The translations under genes and the position numbers were made by a program. Source: Rhodopirellula europaea 6C (GTDB lineage: Bacteria > Planctomycetota > Planctomycetia > Pirellulales > Pirellulaceae). Taken from it: a stretch of DNA of 64,000 nucleotides. The stretch spans positions 24,757-88,756 of the forward strand of contig NZ_ANMO01000232.1 of assembly GCF_000338295.1 (NCBI RefSeq), in the 5' to 3' direction. The notes under the pieces were generated by a model. That model ran no database searches, was not told the DNA's origin, and was given only the letters and a program-made list of their open reading frames with translations. This document shows, one piece after another, positions 19,895-29,835 of this stretch; the stretch's first letter is position 1, and each line of letters begins with the position of its first letter.

Positions 19895-21061
19895 ATGAGC
19901 TCACCTGCCAAAACTGCCAAACTCGCTCTCGAAGACGGCACCGTCTACACCGGAACCAGCCTCGGTGCAGAAGGCGAAACGACCGGCGAAGTCGTCTTCA
20001 ACACCTCGATGACTGGGTACCAGGAAATCCTGACTGACCCTAGCTACCGCGGTCAGTTGGTGACGATGACGTATCCCGAAATGGGCAATTACGGGATCAA
20101 CTCAGTTGACCTGGAAAATCGCGGCACGTCGCTGGCTGGATTCATCATCCGCAACGAGAGTCGTATGCACAGCAACTACCGATCGGAAGGTTCGCTGAGC
20201 GACTACCTCAAATCACAAGGTGTTGTCGGAATCGCCGGAATCGACACGCGTGCCCTCGTGCGACGAATCCGCAGCGAAGGTGCGATGCGAGGCGTCTTGT
20301 CGACGACCGATTTGGACGACGTATCTTTGGTCGCCAAAGCCAAAGCTTCACCCGGTTTGGTCGGGCGGGATTTGGTTCAAGAAGTCATGCCGACTCAATT
20401 GGAAAAATGGACCAACGAACTGGATGATTGGACCATCCGCGAAATCCGCGAAGCAGCCAAGGATTCATCGATCGGTGATGACAGCCGTCCGCATGTTGTT
20501 TGCATGGACTTCGGCATGAAGTGGAACATCCCACGGCACCTGCGTTCGCGCGGCAATCGAGTCACGATCGTACCGGGCAACACGTCCGCCGATGACATCA
20601 TGAGGATGGATCCTGACGGTGTGTTCTTGTCCAATGGGCCCGGCGACCCCGAACCTTTGACATACGCTCACAAAACAATTGGCGAATTGCTGGGCCAAGT
20701 GCCTGTGTTCGGAATTTGCCTTGGCCACCAATTGCTGTCGGTTGCCTGCGGTGCCAAGACATTCAAACTGAAATTTGGTCACCGTGGTGCCAATCAACCC
20801 GTTCTCGATTTGGAAACGGGCAAGGTTGAAATCACCAGCCAGAATCACGGCTTCGCGGTTGATGATCAAGGCTTACCGGATTGCTTGGAGGTTACCCACC
20901 GCAATTTGAACGACGACACGATCGCAGGCGTTCGCCACAAAGCCACCGGTGCGTTTGCCGTTCAGTATCACCCCGAAGCGGCGGCCGGTCCTCACGATAG
21001 CCACTATTTATTCTCGCGATTCCAGGAACAGCTGAACGAGAAATGCGGGGTGACCGCATGA
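19895..21061 (+). CDS. carA: carbamoyl-phosphate synthase small subunit
   Basis: A 388-residue glutamine-hydrolysing subunit that supplies ammonia to CarB for pyrimidine and arginine synthesis. N-terminal LALEDGTVYTG and FNTSMTGYQEILTDPSY, the GIDTRALVRRIR block, SNGPGDPE, the nucleophile motif FGICLGHQLLS (Cys about 275) and QYHPEAAAGPHDS with catalytic His and Glu are all there. The ATG at 19895 is favoured over a TTG three bases earlier. It shares an ATGA overlap with proS; carB is not in the window. Confidence 0.95.
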   Translation: MSSPAKTAKLALEDGTVYTGTSLGAEGETTGEVVFNTSMTGYQEILTDPSYRGQLVTMTYPEMGNYGINSVDLENRGTSLAGFIIRNESRMHSNYRSEGSLSDYLKSQGVVGIAGIDTRALVRRIRSEGAMRGVLSTTDLDDVSLVAKAKASPGLVGRDLVQEVMPTQLEKWTNELDDWTIREIREAAKDSSIGDDSRPHVVCMDFGMKWNIPRHLRSRGNRVTIVPGNTSADDIMRMDPDGVFLSNGPGDPEPLTYAHKTIGELLGQVPVFGICLGHQLLSVACGAKTFKLKFGHRGANQPVLDLETGKVEITSQNHGFAVDDQGLPDCLEVTHRNLNDDTIAGVRHKATGAFAVQYHPEAAAGPHDSHYLFSRFQEQLNEKCGVTA

Positions 21062-22563
21062 GCAAAGCCCCCAGGACAGCCATCAGCCCAACTCGCGAAG
21101 AGAATTATCCCGAGTGGTATCAACAAGTCATTCGGGCAGCCGACCTCGCTGAGAATTCGCCAGTTCGCGGTTGCATGGTGATCAAACCGTGGGGCTACCA
21201 ACTTTGGGAAAACGTCCAGCGTGCTTTGGATGACATGTTCAAAGCAACCGGCCACCAAAACGCTTACTTCCCATTGTTCATTCCGATGAGCTACCTGGAA
21301 AAGGAAGCGGAACACGTCGATGGATTCGCGAAAGAGTGCGCGGTTGTCACTCACCACCGTCTCGAACCCGATCCCGACGGCGGGCTGCGTCCTGCGGGCA
21401 AGCTCGAAGAACCATTGATCGTTCGTCCGACCAGCGAAACGATTATCGGTGCGACCTACGCGAAGTGGGTTCAGAGTTACCGTGATTTGCCAATTCTGAT
21501 CAACCAATGGGCCAACGTTGTCCGTTGGGAAATGCGGACGCGAATGTTTTTGCGCACCGCGGAATTTCTTTGGCAGGAAGGCCACACCGTCCACGCGACT
21601 TCGGAAGAAGCGGTCGAAGAAACCGAGAAGATGGTCGAGGTTTACCGCGACTTTGCTGAGAACTGGATGGCAATGCCGGTCATCGTCGGCAGCAAGACTC
21701 CGCTGGAGCGTTTCCCAGGCGCGGTCGAGACGCTGTCGATCGAAGCCATGATGCAAGATCGCAAGGCCTTGCAGGCGGGAACGAGCCACTTCCTGGGGCA
21801 GAATTTTTCGAAGGCTCAGGAAATCAAATTCCAAAGCGAATCCGGCGACATTGAGTTTGCTTGGACGACCTCTTGGGGCGTCAGCACTCGATTGATCGGT
21901 GCCTTGATCATGACGCACAGCGACGATGACGGGTTGGTTCTGCCACCTCGTTTGGCACCAACGCATGTCGTCATTCAACCAATCTACAAAGACGATTCGC
22001 GTGCGGAGGTGATGGAGTACGTTCAATCGCTTCGCGACGAATTAGCCGCTCAAACCTACGCAAATGCTCCTGTTCGCGTGACGATCGACGATCGCGATAT
22101 TCGTGGCGGAGAAAAGAAGTGGTATCACGTCAAACGTGGCGTTCCCATTCGATTGGAAGTCGGGCCGAAGGACATGGCCGCGGGCACCGTCTTCTGCGGC
22201 ATCCGTAATCAACCTAAAAGTGTCGGTATCGACCGAGCGGAGTTGGTGGCAACGATCGGCGAAAAGCTGGCGACGTTGCAGCAAGAGTTGTTCGACGCCG
22301 CGTTGAAGATGCGGGAAGACAACACGGTCGAACTCAAATCAGAAGCTGAGTTCCGTGACTTCTTCGCTGACAAAGGTGACACCGCAATCACTGGCGGATT
22401 CGCTTGGTGTCACTACAGCGATGAAGACTCTTTGCAGCCACTGCTGAAGGAGTTGAAGGTGACGATTCGTTGCGTTCCGCGAACGGACAACGCGACCGAA
22501 GGCACCTGTTTCTTGACCGGCAAACCCGCTGCTCAACGAGCCATTTTCGCGAAAGCGTATTGA
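21058..22563 (+). CDS. proS: prolyl-tRNA synthetase, short (archaeal/eukaryote-like) type
   Basis: A 501-residue class II prolyl-tRNA synthetase of the short type, lacking the about 180-residue editing insertion of the E. coli form and carrying instead the C-terminal extension. Signatures: GCMVIKPWGYQLWE, YFPLFIP, RPTSETIIG, RWEMRTRMFLRTAEFLWQEGH shortened here as motif 2, and LAPTHVVIQPI. The protein ends in a Tyr (FAKAY), as is usual for this type. The ATG at 21058 overlaps the carA stop by four bases, with GGGGTGA upstream; an earlier start at 21043 is unnecessary. Confidence 0.95.
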   Translation: MSKAPRTAISPTREENYPEWYQQVIRAADLAENSPVRGCMVIKPWGYQLWENVQRALDDMFKATGHQNAYFPLFIPMSYLEKEAEHVDGFAKECAVVTHHRLEPDPDGGLRPAGKLEEPLIVRPTSETIIGATYAKWVQSYRDLPILINQWANVVRWEMRTRMFLRTAEFLWQEGHTVHATSEEAVEETEKMVEVYRDFAENWMAMPVIVGSKTPLERFPGAVETLSIEAMMQDRKALQAGTSHFLGQNFSKAQEIKFQSESGDIEFAWTTSWGVSTRLIGALIMTHSDDDGLVLPPRLAPTHVVIQPIYKDDSRAEVMEYVQSLRDELAAQTYANAPVRVTIDDRDIRGGEKKWYHVKRGVPIRLEVGPKDMAAGTVFCGIRNQPKSVGIDRAELVATIGEKLATLQQELFDAALKMREDNTVELKSEAEFRDFFADKGDTAITGGFAWCHYSDEDSLQPLLKELKVTIRCVPRTDNATEGTCFLTGKPAAQRAIFAKAY

Positions 22564-22588
22564 TGCTTTCGCGGTGACGTGTTGATCA

Positions 22589-24454
22589 TCAATTTGGTTG
22601 AGTGGCTTCGGCGCTTGCGTTTCGTTTCCGCCGACGCGTCAACCATTCAAACGTCATCCATGCCAGTCCGCAAAGTGTGGCCGCGCCCATCAGGCCGGCC
22701 GGCCAAGACCCCATGCGTACATACAGGCTGATTCGCGAATCTCGCCTTGGTTGGGCATAGATGACATCGCTTTGTCCCTTCTCCAATCGCTCGACGACTC
22801 GACCGGCCGAATCAATCCAAACGGTCGGGCCCCCGTTGGCTGCGGACAAAACCGGACGCCGGCATCCGACAGCAACCAGTTGTGCGCATCGCAAATGGTG
22901 ATCCACGACCGCTGTGTCGTGGAACCAAACGTCATTGGTCAACGTCACGATGGCGTCCGGCAACTTTGGGTTGGCTCGCGAATTCAGTTGGTGCATGTGG
23001 TTGACAGGAATCCGCTCCACCGCAGTCTCGATGCACAAGTTCGGCATCAGCGAAATCCCGTCCAAGTCAAAGCGTTCAGGCTCCGTCCCGCGATCCAATC
23101 CTAGTCCTGGAGGGACGATGTCGCTGATCCATGGCAAGCTGTGCACCAACGGAATGGTTTCTCCGAACAGGACGAGGTGATTCTTCGAGTACGTGCCGGA
23201 CATCTTTCCGGTCGCATCTACCCAAATGACGCCGCTGTATTGACTGGGACGATCCGCGTACTGGACCAATCCACACCCGCCAATGATCGCCGGAGTTGCG
23301 TCGATCGGAACGGTGGAACTGGCCCTCATCGCTCGCTGAATGCTGGTCGCGCGATTCAGGAAATCGATTTGGTTGTTTTCGACGGCGAATCGAAGTTGTT
23401 CAGGCTGCAGCGGCGCTGCAGCTGGGTTCTGCATGAAGTCAGGAACAACCAGATCGGCGCCGGTGGTCATCCAAGGTAATCCGCCTGAGAACATCGACTC
23501 GGGCCAAACGACTGCATCGACCGGCGTCTTCGATTTGGCAACCGCATCGATTGCCATCTGACCGTACGCGGCAAAGATCTCTTGTTCTCGCACGATGTCT
23601 TGTTCGTAGACCGTCAGCTCATTGCCACCCAGAAGCGCGATCGTTTTGCCGGTTGGTTCCGTCGCAACGTTCATCGTCATCGACCCGTAGACCAGCGTGG
23701 CGATCAGCAAACCGCCAGCAATCACGATCGACTTCGTTGGAGAGTCAAACGCACTTGATGTTCGTGGAACGGCCCATCGATTGTGTGCATCGAACATCGC
23801 TACGTTGACGCAGACGATCACGAAGCTAACCGTATAGGTTCCACCCAGTTCGGCGATTTGAATGAGCATCGGCATGTCGGCGAGCGCGTGGCCGAGCATC
23901 AACACCGAGATTCCGGTGAAGAAGTAGTTGCGGATCCATTCCAAGCCAACCCAAAGGACCGCGGCAACAAGGCAAACGGGAACGCGATGACGCCATGATT
24001 GCGTGTTCCCATCGTTATCAGGTAATCGCCAGCGTCGAAGCAATGCGACGAAGAGAAGCGGATAGATTGCCAAGTAGCTTGACAGTGCCATCCAAGGCAG
24101 AAACATCAGTGGGTGGGCGTAGCGAAGCCCTTGAAGGCTGATCAACCAATACGCGAGCGATGCAGCGTACAGCGGACGTTTCCAGGAAGAACCCGGAGCC
24201 ACTTCCGCGATTGCCAGCAGCGGAACCAGTGCGATGAACACCAAGGGACCGATCGCAAACGGAGGTCCTGAGAGCCAAAGCACCATCGCGAATGCGGACG
24301 AAGCCGCGAAAAGCCATCCGATGGAGGCTGATTCGGGCGCTGGTGGCTTGGTAGCGACTTCCGACGCGGGAGTGTCGGAGGCAGATATGTTTTCGCTCAA
24401 CGGATGGGCTCGCGTTCGCGGGAGGGTTGATATCCCCGTGAAATACCAGCCCAA
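22589..24454 (-). CDS. lnt: apolipoprotein N-acyltransferase
   Basis: A 621-residue membrane enzyme that adds the third acyl chain to lipoproteins. The N-terminal half has six or more hydrophobic helices; the C-terminal half is a nitrilase-like domain with the triad Glu319 (VVWPES), Lys424 (YSKNHLVLFGE) and Cys473 (NLCIE). A last membrane helix follows (WPAGLMGAATLCGLAWM). It is longer than the E. coli protein (512), partly through an N-terminal hydrophilic stretch. The start is uncertain: 24454 is a TTG and a second in-frame TTG lies 18 codons later. Several lipoproteins in this window would be its clients. Confidence 0.85.
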   Translation of the reverse strand: MGWYFTGISTLPRTRAHPLSENISASDTPASEVATKPPAPESASIGWLFAASSAFAMVLWLSGPPFAIGPLVFIALVPLLAIAEVAPGSSWKRPLYAASLAYWLISLQGLRYAHPLMFLPWMALSSYLAIYPLLFVALLRRWRLPDNDGNTQSWRHRVPVCLVAAVLWVGLEWIRNYFFTGISVLMLGHALADMPMLIQIAELGGTYTVSFVIVCVNVAMFDAHNRWAVPRTSSAFDSPTKSIVIAGGLLIATLVYGSMTMNVATEPTGKTIALLGGNELTVYEQDIVREQEIFAAYGQMAIDAVAKSKTPVDAVVWPESMFSGGLPWMTTGADLVVPDFMQNPAAAPLQPEQLRFAVENNQIDFLNRATSIQRAMRASSTVPIDATPAIIGGCGLVQYADRPSQYSGVIWVDATGKMSGTYSKNHLVLFGETIPLVHSLPWISDIVPPGLGLDRGTEPERFDLDGISLMPNLCIETAVERIPVNHMHQLNSRANPKLPDAIVTLTNDVWFHDTAVVDHHLRCAQLVAVGCRRPVLSAANGGPTVWIDSAGRVVERLEKGQSDVIYAQPRRDSRISLYVRMGSWPAGLMGAATLCGLAWMTFEWLTRRRKRNASAEATQPN

Positions 24455-24493
24455 CCGCGGGCGGGCAACCCGTTTCGCGTATGCCCGAGCGTG

Positions 24494-25723
24494 CTATGCC
24501 TTCGCGGCACCCGGCCAAAATCGTTTCCAGCGGCTCTCATTGCTGCTGTGGTCGTCCGCTGAGGAACTTTCCTCCGCAGCTGCCCCCGCTTCTCGGTGTG
24601 TCAATCGATACGCAACGTCCCGGAAAGCCTGGGTCAAGGCTGCCTTCGGGGCCTGTGTGATCAACGGCACACCGTTATTGCGGACTTCGACCATCGTGCG
24701 ATAGTCGTTAGGCAGTAGAGCAAAAATCTCTCGTCCGAGTGTTTCCTTCGCCTTCTTCAGGCTGATTTGACCAGCATCCAAACCAGCACGGTTGACGATG
24801 ATTTCAACGCGTTCGGCAAGGCCTTCGGTTTCATCGAAGCTCATCATCAGGCGAACCACGTTGCGAAGACACGGCAGGTCCAACTGAGTAACCAGCAATA
24901 CCCTCGATGCGGATTCGATCGCGATCATGTCCAGCGCGTTGTAGGTCTTCGACAGGTCGACGATCAAGTGGGTGAAGGAGGCCTTCAACAAACCGACGAC
25001 CTTGCGAAGGCTTTCGGTATCGATGGCTTCGAGATCATGCAGTTCCACTGGTCGCGGCAGCAGGTACAGACCGCTGGAGTGTTTCGTCAGCGACTTCTTC
25101 AGCAGTTGAATGTCCAATCTTCCAATGTTTTGAACGACGTCGGCGAGCGTGTAGTCCGGGATGGCATCCAAGAAAACATCGGCGTCACCGAGAGCCAAAT
25201 CGAGGTCCAACAACGCGACGCTGTTGCGGCTTTCTTCGGCCAGCACGCAGCCTAAGTTGACAGCGGTGCTGGTCGTACCCACACCACCGGTTGCTCCAGC
25301 AATCGCGATGACTTCGCAAGAGCGATTGCGCGCATCGCCACCACCGAATTTGGTTTGACTGATCCGGCCAAGGGCCGAAGACAGTTCTTCTTCCACCAGT
25401 GGTAACGTTAGGAATTCTCGCGCCCCCGCGCGAATCGCCTGAAGGATCAACTGCCCATCACTAACGGCACTGGTCGCAAGCAACGCCGTGTCGGGCGTTT
25501 CGCGAGTGATCCGCTCAATCAGTTTGATCGCGGCGGTGGAATCAGTGTCCAACGAAATGACTCCGACATCGGGAGTCGTTTGGTCGACGATGTCTGGAAA
25601 GAATTCATAGCGTGAGCAGTCCGCTTCCAGCCAAACGGTGTCCATCCCCAAAAGCATCGCTTTCAGTGTTTCGCGGGACGAGTCGTTTGGATCGACCAAG
25701 GCCAATCGGAGGACGTTACTCAT
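24494..25723 (-). CDS. TadZ/CpaE-like pilus assembly ATPase
   Basis: A 409-residue CpaE/TadZ protein that places the tad pilus machine at the cell pole in other bacteria. Residues about 1-120 form a receiver-like domain; then comes a MinD-like ATPase with a deviant P-loop GATGGVGTTSTAVNLG that lacks the usual lysine, DLDLALGDADVFLD, and the ILVDLSKT-like HLIVDLSKTYNALD block. Start at ATG 25723, not the TTG nine bases upstream. It is the last tad gene here; the next gene on this strand is lnt rather than the expected tadA ATPase. Confidence 0.85.
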   Translation of the reverse strand: MSNVLRLALVDPNDSSRETLKAMLLGMDTVWLEADCSRYEFFPDIVDQTTPDVGVISLDTDSTAAIKLIERITRETPDTALLATSAVSDGQLILQAIRAGAREFLTLPLVEEELSSALGRISQTKFGGGDARNRSCEVIAIAGATGGVGTTSTAVNLGCVLAEESRNSVALLDLDLALGDADVFLDAIPDYTLADVVQNIGRLDIQLLKKSLTKHSSGLYLLPRPVELHDLEAIDTESLRKVVGLLKASFTHLIVDLSKTYNALDMIAIESASRVLLVTQLDLPCLRNVVRLMMSFDETEGLAERVEIIVNRAGLDAGQISLKKAKETLGREIFALLPNDYRTMVEVRNNGVPLITQAPKAALTQAFRDVAYRLTHREAGAAAEESSSADDHSSNESRWKRFWPGAAKA

Positions 25724-25819
25724 AGCAGACAACTTCGATAGACGGAGAAAGGTTTCATGGGAGACAGCCCGCTTGTCAGGCGGGCGACATGGTGGGGCGT
25801 TTTGATTTCGCTCATGCGA

Positions 25820-27580
25820 TCATCTGTAGTCCGGTTGGCTGACAATCACACCCTCAGCGACCTTCGTTGGTTGTGGACCAGGAATGATTGCATTCGGTGG
25901 AAGCAGCTCGCCCGCACCGAAGCGATTGTTCGCTGGTGAAGCGGTGTTTCGTGCAGTCTGTTGCGGGTAGTAGCCAGATGGGTTTGGCATTCCACGTGGC
26001 GGCATGTTCCGCGAGGCCTGAGGAGTCGAAATGGTTGGATCGACTATCTCGCCTTGCGGATAGATTTGCTCTGGAACACCGTTCAGCGAATCTTGGTAGA
26101 TCGGTGCCTGATGCATCATCGGACCGGATTCGATTTGTCCGCCACGGAAGCCACCGCTAATTCCAGGTTGCAGGTTTTCGTTGTCGCAATCATTGGCTTT
26201 CAAGTTCGGCACTTCGATGTGACCGTACAGGTAGAATTCCTTGTCGTCAGGCGAATGTGAATTCATGCCCGGGCCACCGCGTGGTACTTCGTGTGGATCC
26301 ATGGCTTCCACTAATTCCGGAGTGACCAGAATTAGAAGCTCGATCTCGTTGCGGCGTTCTTGCATCTTTCGGAATAGTGTCCCGACATAGGGCAAGCTTC
26401 CGAAGAATGGTGTGCGAGATGTGGTCGATTCGGTTCGGCTTTGCAACAAACCGGCCAGGGCGAACGTTTGGCCCGCTTGCATCTCAACCGCTGTTTCGAC
26501 ATACCGAGTCGTGAAAGCGGTCACGTTGGTACCGTTGACAGTAACGGCTCGTGACGGGTCAGGTTCGCTGACCTCCGGTCGCACTTCCAATCGAATGCGG
26601 CCTGGGCCGACGACAAAAGGCAGGAAGTCGATGCTTGTACCGTAGTCTTCGTAGGTGATTTGGACTTGCCCGTTTTGTCCCGGGACAATCGTTGGGATTC
26701 GACCACCAACGGTGAATCGTGCTGGACGACCGTGGGTCGCAACGACGGTGGGTTCCGCCAACAGCTTGGTCAAGCGTTGTTCGTGCAATGCATTGATGAG
26801 GGTCTCGAAATTTCCGTTGACGTTGAATCGCAGATTCGTGTCACCAAGCGGAATAGGGCCGAAGCCAGCGTCACCTTCGACGATACCGGCACCGACATCG
26901 AGGACTCCACTGGGGCCGTTTAGCAAGGTGAAGTTGTCGTCAAGGATCGCCAGGTCGACGCCAAGTTCACGGAGCTTCGTACGACTGACTTCCATGATCT
27001 TGGTGTGCAACAAGACTTGCTGGATACCGACCACTTGAATGTTGTTGATGACCGTCGTGTAGAACTGTTCGGTGATCGCAACCGCTTTGTCCACATCGTC
27101 GACGCTGGTGACATACCCTGAGATAATGGCCGACTCCCCGATGGGTGTGACTCGAAGCGACGCCAGCGGCAACTGCGAGTTCAGAATGCCCTCGACTTCT
27201 CGAGCGTCCGCGACGACGGTAACGTCAATCGTGTAGAGTTTATCTTCGGTGTCCCAAAGGTTGATTTGGGTGGTACCAGGAATCTTGCCAAAGACCTGAA
27301 TTTGATTTTCAGAAACCGGGGTCGCACCCAGGACTTCTTCGTTGTGAACTTGGAACCGCGGAATGCGTTCGCCGAGTGAGAGGATGCGACTGCTCTTCAC
27401 GATCAAATCCATCCGCTCAACGGTTTGGTTGATCTGGTGGTCGCCCGCTGCAGAAGCTAGCGTCGTCGCGGACTGCGCCATCATCGGTTCAGAAACCGAG
27501 AGCATCGCCAACCCAAAAACGGTGGCGAGCAGACAGCGGACCGATAGGTCGCGACGGATAAGAAAAGTGCACACTCGCAT
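25820..27580 (-). CDS. secretin of tad/Flp pilus (RcpA/CpaC-like)
   Basis: A 586-residue outer-membrane secretin. It has a signal peptide (CLLATVFGLAMLSVSEPMMA), a T2SS/T3SS N-terminal pilus domain (QVFGKIPGTTQINLWD), a BON-like repeat (SAIISGYVTSVDDVDKAV) and the secretin core (LLAEPTVVATHGRPARF, VGGRIPTIVPG, LEVRPEVSEPD, TFALAGLLQS, LPYVGTLFR, ELLILVTPELVE). After the core is an unusual Pro/Gln/Gly-rich tail of about 130 residues. The ATG at 27580 has AAGGA eight bases before it, better than 27589. It sits between cpaB and tadZ as in known tad loci. Confidence 0.9.
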   Translation of the reverse strand: MRVCTFLIRRDLSVRCLLATVFGLAMLSVSEPMMAQSATTLASAAGDHQINQTVERMDLIVKSSRILSLGERIPRFQVHNEEVLGATPVSENQIQVFGKIPGTTQINLWDTEDKLYTIDVTVVADAREVEGILNSQLPLASLRVTPIGESAIISGYVTSVDDVDKAVAITEQFYTTVINNIQVVGIQQVLLHTKIMEVSRTKLRELGVDLAILDDNFTLLNGPSGVLDVGAGIVEGDAGFGPIPLGDTNLRFNVNGNFETLINALHEQRLTKLLAEPTVVATHGRPARFTVGGRIPTIVPGQNGQVQITYEDYGTSIDFLPFVVGPGRIRLEVRPEVSEPDPSRAVTVNGTNVTAFTTRYVETAVEMQAGQTFALAGLLQSRTESTTSRTPFFGSLPYVGTLFRKMQERRNEIELLILVTPELVEAMDPHEVPRGGPGMNSHSPDDKEFYLYGHIEVPNLKANDCDNENLQPGISGGFRGGQIESGPMMHQAPIYQDSLNGVPEQIYPQGEIVDPTISTPQASRNMPPRGMPNPSGYYPQQTARNTASPANNRFGAGELLPPNAIIPGPQPTKVAEGVIVSQPDYR

Positions 27581-27748
27581 CTGAGGCATCCTTGCCGGGG
27601 CGGGTCGAGTTATTCATTCATCTCCGCGAGAATTCATCCATGAACTCTCGGCGATCAGTCCGTCGGTTGAACGGCGGGCTGGGCGGCGACTCGCTGGGAG
27701 GCGAAGTTGCCTTGGCATCAGTGGTGAATCTTGTTTTCGTCCGCGCCG

Positions 27749-28873
27749 TTAGCGGCTGGTCGGACCAAACTCTTCGGACCCTGAACTGTCCGCTTGGGAA
27801 CGGTTCGTTGGTCCGCTGTTGTAAAACGGACTTTGTGATCCGTTCAGGTAGCTGTAATCGGTCGGTGCGCTGGGTTCATCCAGTTCGTTCTCGCTAGGGA
27901 GGGGATAATCTGCCCCCGGGCGAGTTCGCAGGTCGTTGCTCGAGTCTTCCAGTTCTTCACGACCTGATTCTGCCAGTACCTTAGGCACGCTGGATCCTTC
28001 TTCGATCCAGTATTCAGTCAGCACGCCACCGGACATTTTCAACATCTTGAAGCCCCGCTTCTTCTCTTTCTTGGGTGCTTGGATGGATGGCTTCACGACA
28101 GGAGTTTCGACGCGATTATTATCTTCTTCGCGTTGAGCTTGAGCGATCTGATAATCGGAGAGCCATCGCAAGAATTCTTGCCCGGCACCGCCGTCGGTCT
28201 CGCCGTCTTTTGTTTCGTTGATGTCACTTGGGTTACCGAGCGTCAGGCGAATCTTTCCGAGTTCGCTAGCGTAGGTCCAAGCGGGAGTGTCTTTTTTATG
28301 AATCAGCAGCGAGATTGAACGAGCCGGTTTGGCTTCGGCTTCCGAATCGACTTCGCGTTCGGTGCGGCCATCAACGGCGAAGACTCGCACGCCCGTCAAA
28401 ACGGTTTTCGCGGTCGTTTCGGGAATCAATTCGCTTTTGACGAAGTAAGCCATCACGTCCACTCGATCGCCGGGGCGGACCAGGGTCGCAACGCTACTTT
28501 CGGGGTCAGCTCGCATCGACACGACGCTGAAACCGACTGGAATGGTTTGGGATGAACCGTTCGCATCAGCCATCAGTTTGATCGGCATCACGGGTTCGCC
28601 TTCGTAGAAACGCTGGCGCGCAAATTTGCCTTCGACGTCTTCGAGTTTGCCACTCGCACCGGTCGGAACACGATCGGCGGGCCATTGTTCGAGACGGATT
28701 TTGTCAGCGGTGATTTCTTCGGCAATGTCAATGGTTTTCGCGGTGACGAAGATCTCGACGGTTGCCACCGAACTCTGACCCGTCGATTGAGCTTGCATCC
28801 ATTGGCTAACGCCAATTGCGGCGATCGTGCCGCAAACGCAGGCCAAGATGAGGAAGACTGATTTGTTTCGCAT
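27749..28873 (-). CDS. cpaB: Flp pilus assembly protein CpaB/RcpC
   Basis: A 374-residue periplasmic pilus-assembly protein. It has an N-terminal anchor (VFLILACVCGTIAAIGVSQW), a SAF domain (VFVTAKTIDIAEEITADKI-like start, LEQWPADRVP) and the RcpC block SVVSMRADPESSVATLVRPGD with VDVMAYF and VLTGVRVFAV. The C-terminal 100 residues are low-complexity, with KKEKKRGFKMLKMSGG then Ser/Pro/Asn-rich sequence, longer than in typical CpaB. It is 168 bases upstream of the secretin gene. Confidence 0.85.
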   Translation of the reverse strand: MRNKSVFLILACVCGTIAAIGVSQWMQAQSTGQSSVATVEIFVTAKTIDIAEEITADKIRLEQWPADRVPTGASGKLEDVEGKFARQRFYEGEPVMPIKLMADANGSSQTIPVGFSVVSMRADPESSVATLVRPGDRVDVMAYFVKSELIPETTAKTVLTGVRVFAVDGRTEREVDSEAEAKPARSISLLIHKKDTPAWTYASELGKIRLTLGNPSDINETKDGETDGGAGQEFLRWLSDYQIAQAQREEDNNRVETPVVKPSIQAPKKEKKRGFKMLKMSGGVLTEYWIEEGSSVPKVLAESGREELEDSSNDLRTRPGADYPLPSENELDEPSAPTDYSYLNGSQSPFYNSGPTNRSQADSSGSEEFGPTSR

Positions 28874-29080
28874 GGCAATCGAGTGGGTAACCAGAGGTGA
28901 CAGACTGCTCGCGTTGAATTCGATCGATGACCGACCGCCCGCAATGGAAGCGTCACTCTCGGTATCGGGTGTGAGTCTTCAAGAGCTAAACACACTTGGG
29001 GCAACCGAGTCCCTTTGCGCAATCGCTACAGATTGCCAATTGGATGTTTCGCTTCGAATTTCCAACGCATTATGGAAAAG

Positions 29081-29135
29081 GCCCCGCAATCGGGGCACAA
29101 ATGATGCTGGGCCGCATGGGGGTGCCATGCGGCCC
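29081..29135 (-). terminator. two tandem hairpins between tadV and cpaB
   Basis: Two adjacent inverted repeats: GCCCCG/CGGGGC (29081-29096, 4-base loop) and GGGCCGCATGG/CCATGCGGCCC (29109-29135, 5-base loop). They follow the tadV stop at 29153. Neither has a good T-run, so they may end or weaken transcription into cpaB, or stabilise mRNA. The 279-base gap suggests cpaB has its own promoter. Confidence 0.5.
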
Positions 29136-29152
29136 TCGATCTTCAATTTGAA

Positions 29153-29710
29153 TCAGACCAATTGGCCCGTGGCGGCGAAGTAGATGATTGTGCCGATGGC
29201 CATTGGAATTCCGTATGGCAATAGGTACATGGTCGGTTTCCGCTCCCGAGCGATTGCGGCGAGTTGCTCAGGTTTACGAATTGTTCGCCACTCTTCCATG
29301 ATTTTTAAGAATTGAGCGTAGTGTTTCATCCATGCACCGCTTTTCCAGATCATGAAAACTGCCATGATTCCGCCGACGATGGCCGTCGCGGCAAAAGCCT
29401 TCAAAGTGATCGTGGTTCCGCACCAGGCTCCGATGCCAGCGAGCAGTTTCACGTCGCCTGCACCCATGCCGCCAACGTTGCGAAGTGGCAACAGCAACAT
29501 CATGCCGACGAATGTGCCGAGCAAGCTGTATCCCAGTTCGGGAAAGCCGCCCTGGATGAAGCAGTGTGCCCAGCCGCAGATGATGAACGGGAAAGTCAAC
29601 CAGTTTGGGACTTTCAGAATCATGCCGTCGATGACAGCAGCAACGATAAGGACAACCGTCACGAACCAAATGGTCCAGTTTTCGGTGATGCCGTGAAGGA
29701 GAGTGTCCAT
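29153..29710 (-). CDS. prepilin peptidase TadV/CpaA
   Basis: A 185-residue A24-family aspartic peptidase that cleaves Flp prepilin. Both catalytic aspartates are visible: VIDGMILKVPNWLTFP near residue 28 and GGMGAGDVKLLAGIG near residue 87. It has about six membrane helices and lacks the N-methylating domain of long type IV prepilin peptidases, as usual for TadV. GGGGAAA precedes the ATG. It lies downstream of the flp pilin gene, its substrate. Confidence 0.9.
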   Translation of the reverse strand: MDTLLHGITENWTIWFVTVVLIVAAVIDGMILKVPNWLTFPFIICGWAHCFIQGGFPELGYSLLGTFVGMMLLLPLRNVGGMGAGDVKLLAGIGAWCGTTITLKAFAATAIVGGIMAVFMIWKSGAWMKHYAQFLKIMEEWRTIRKPEQLAAIARERKPTMYLLPYGIPMAIGTIIYFAATGQLV

Positions 29711-29835
29711 GATGATTTCCCCGTGTTTTTTCGGTCGATTCGTCCGTGAAACGAGTCGTCCGTTAATGGTTTCAAATTGGAAGGTGTGTGAGTTGGCGGT
29801 GAACGTTTTGTTCTTTTCCGATCGAAACGGATGAT

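Noticed and set aside
21004..22026. 340-codon minus-strand frame opposite proS
   Set aside because: proS is unambiguous; no domain in the antisense translation.
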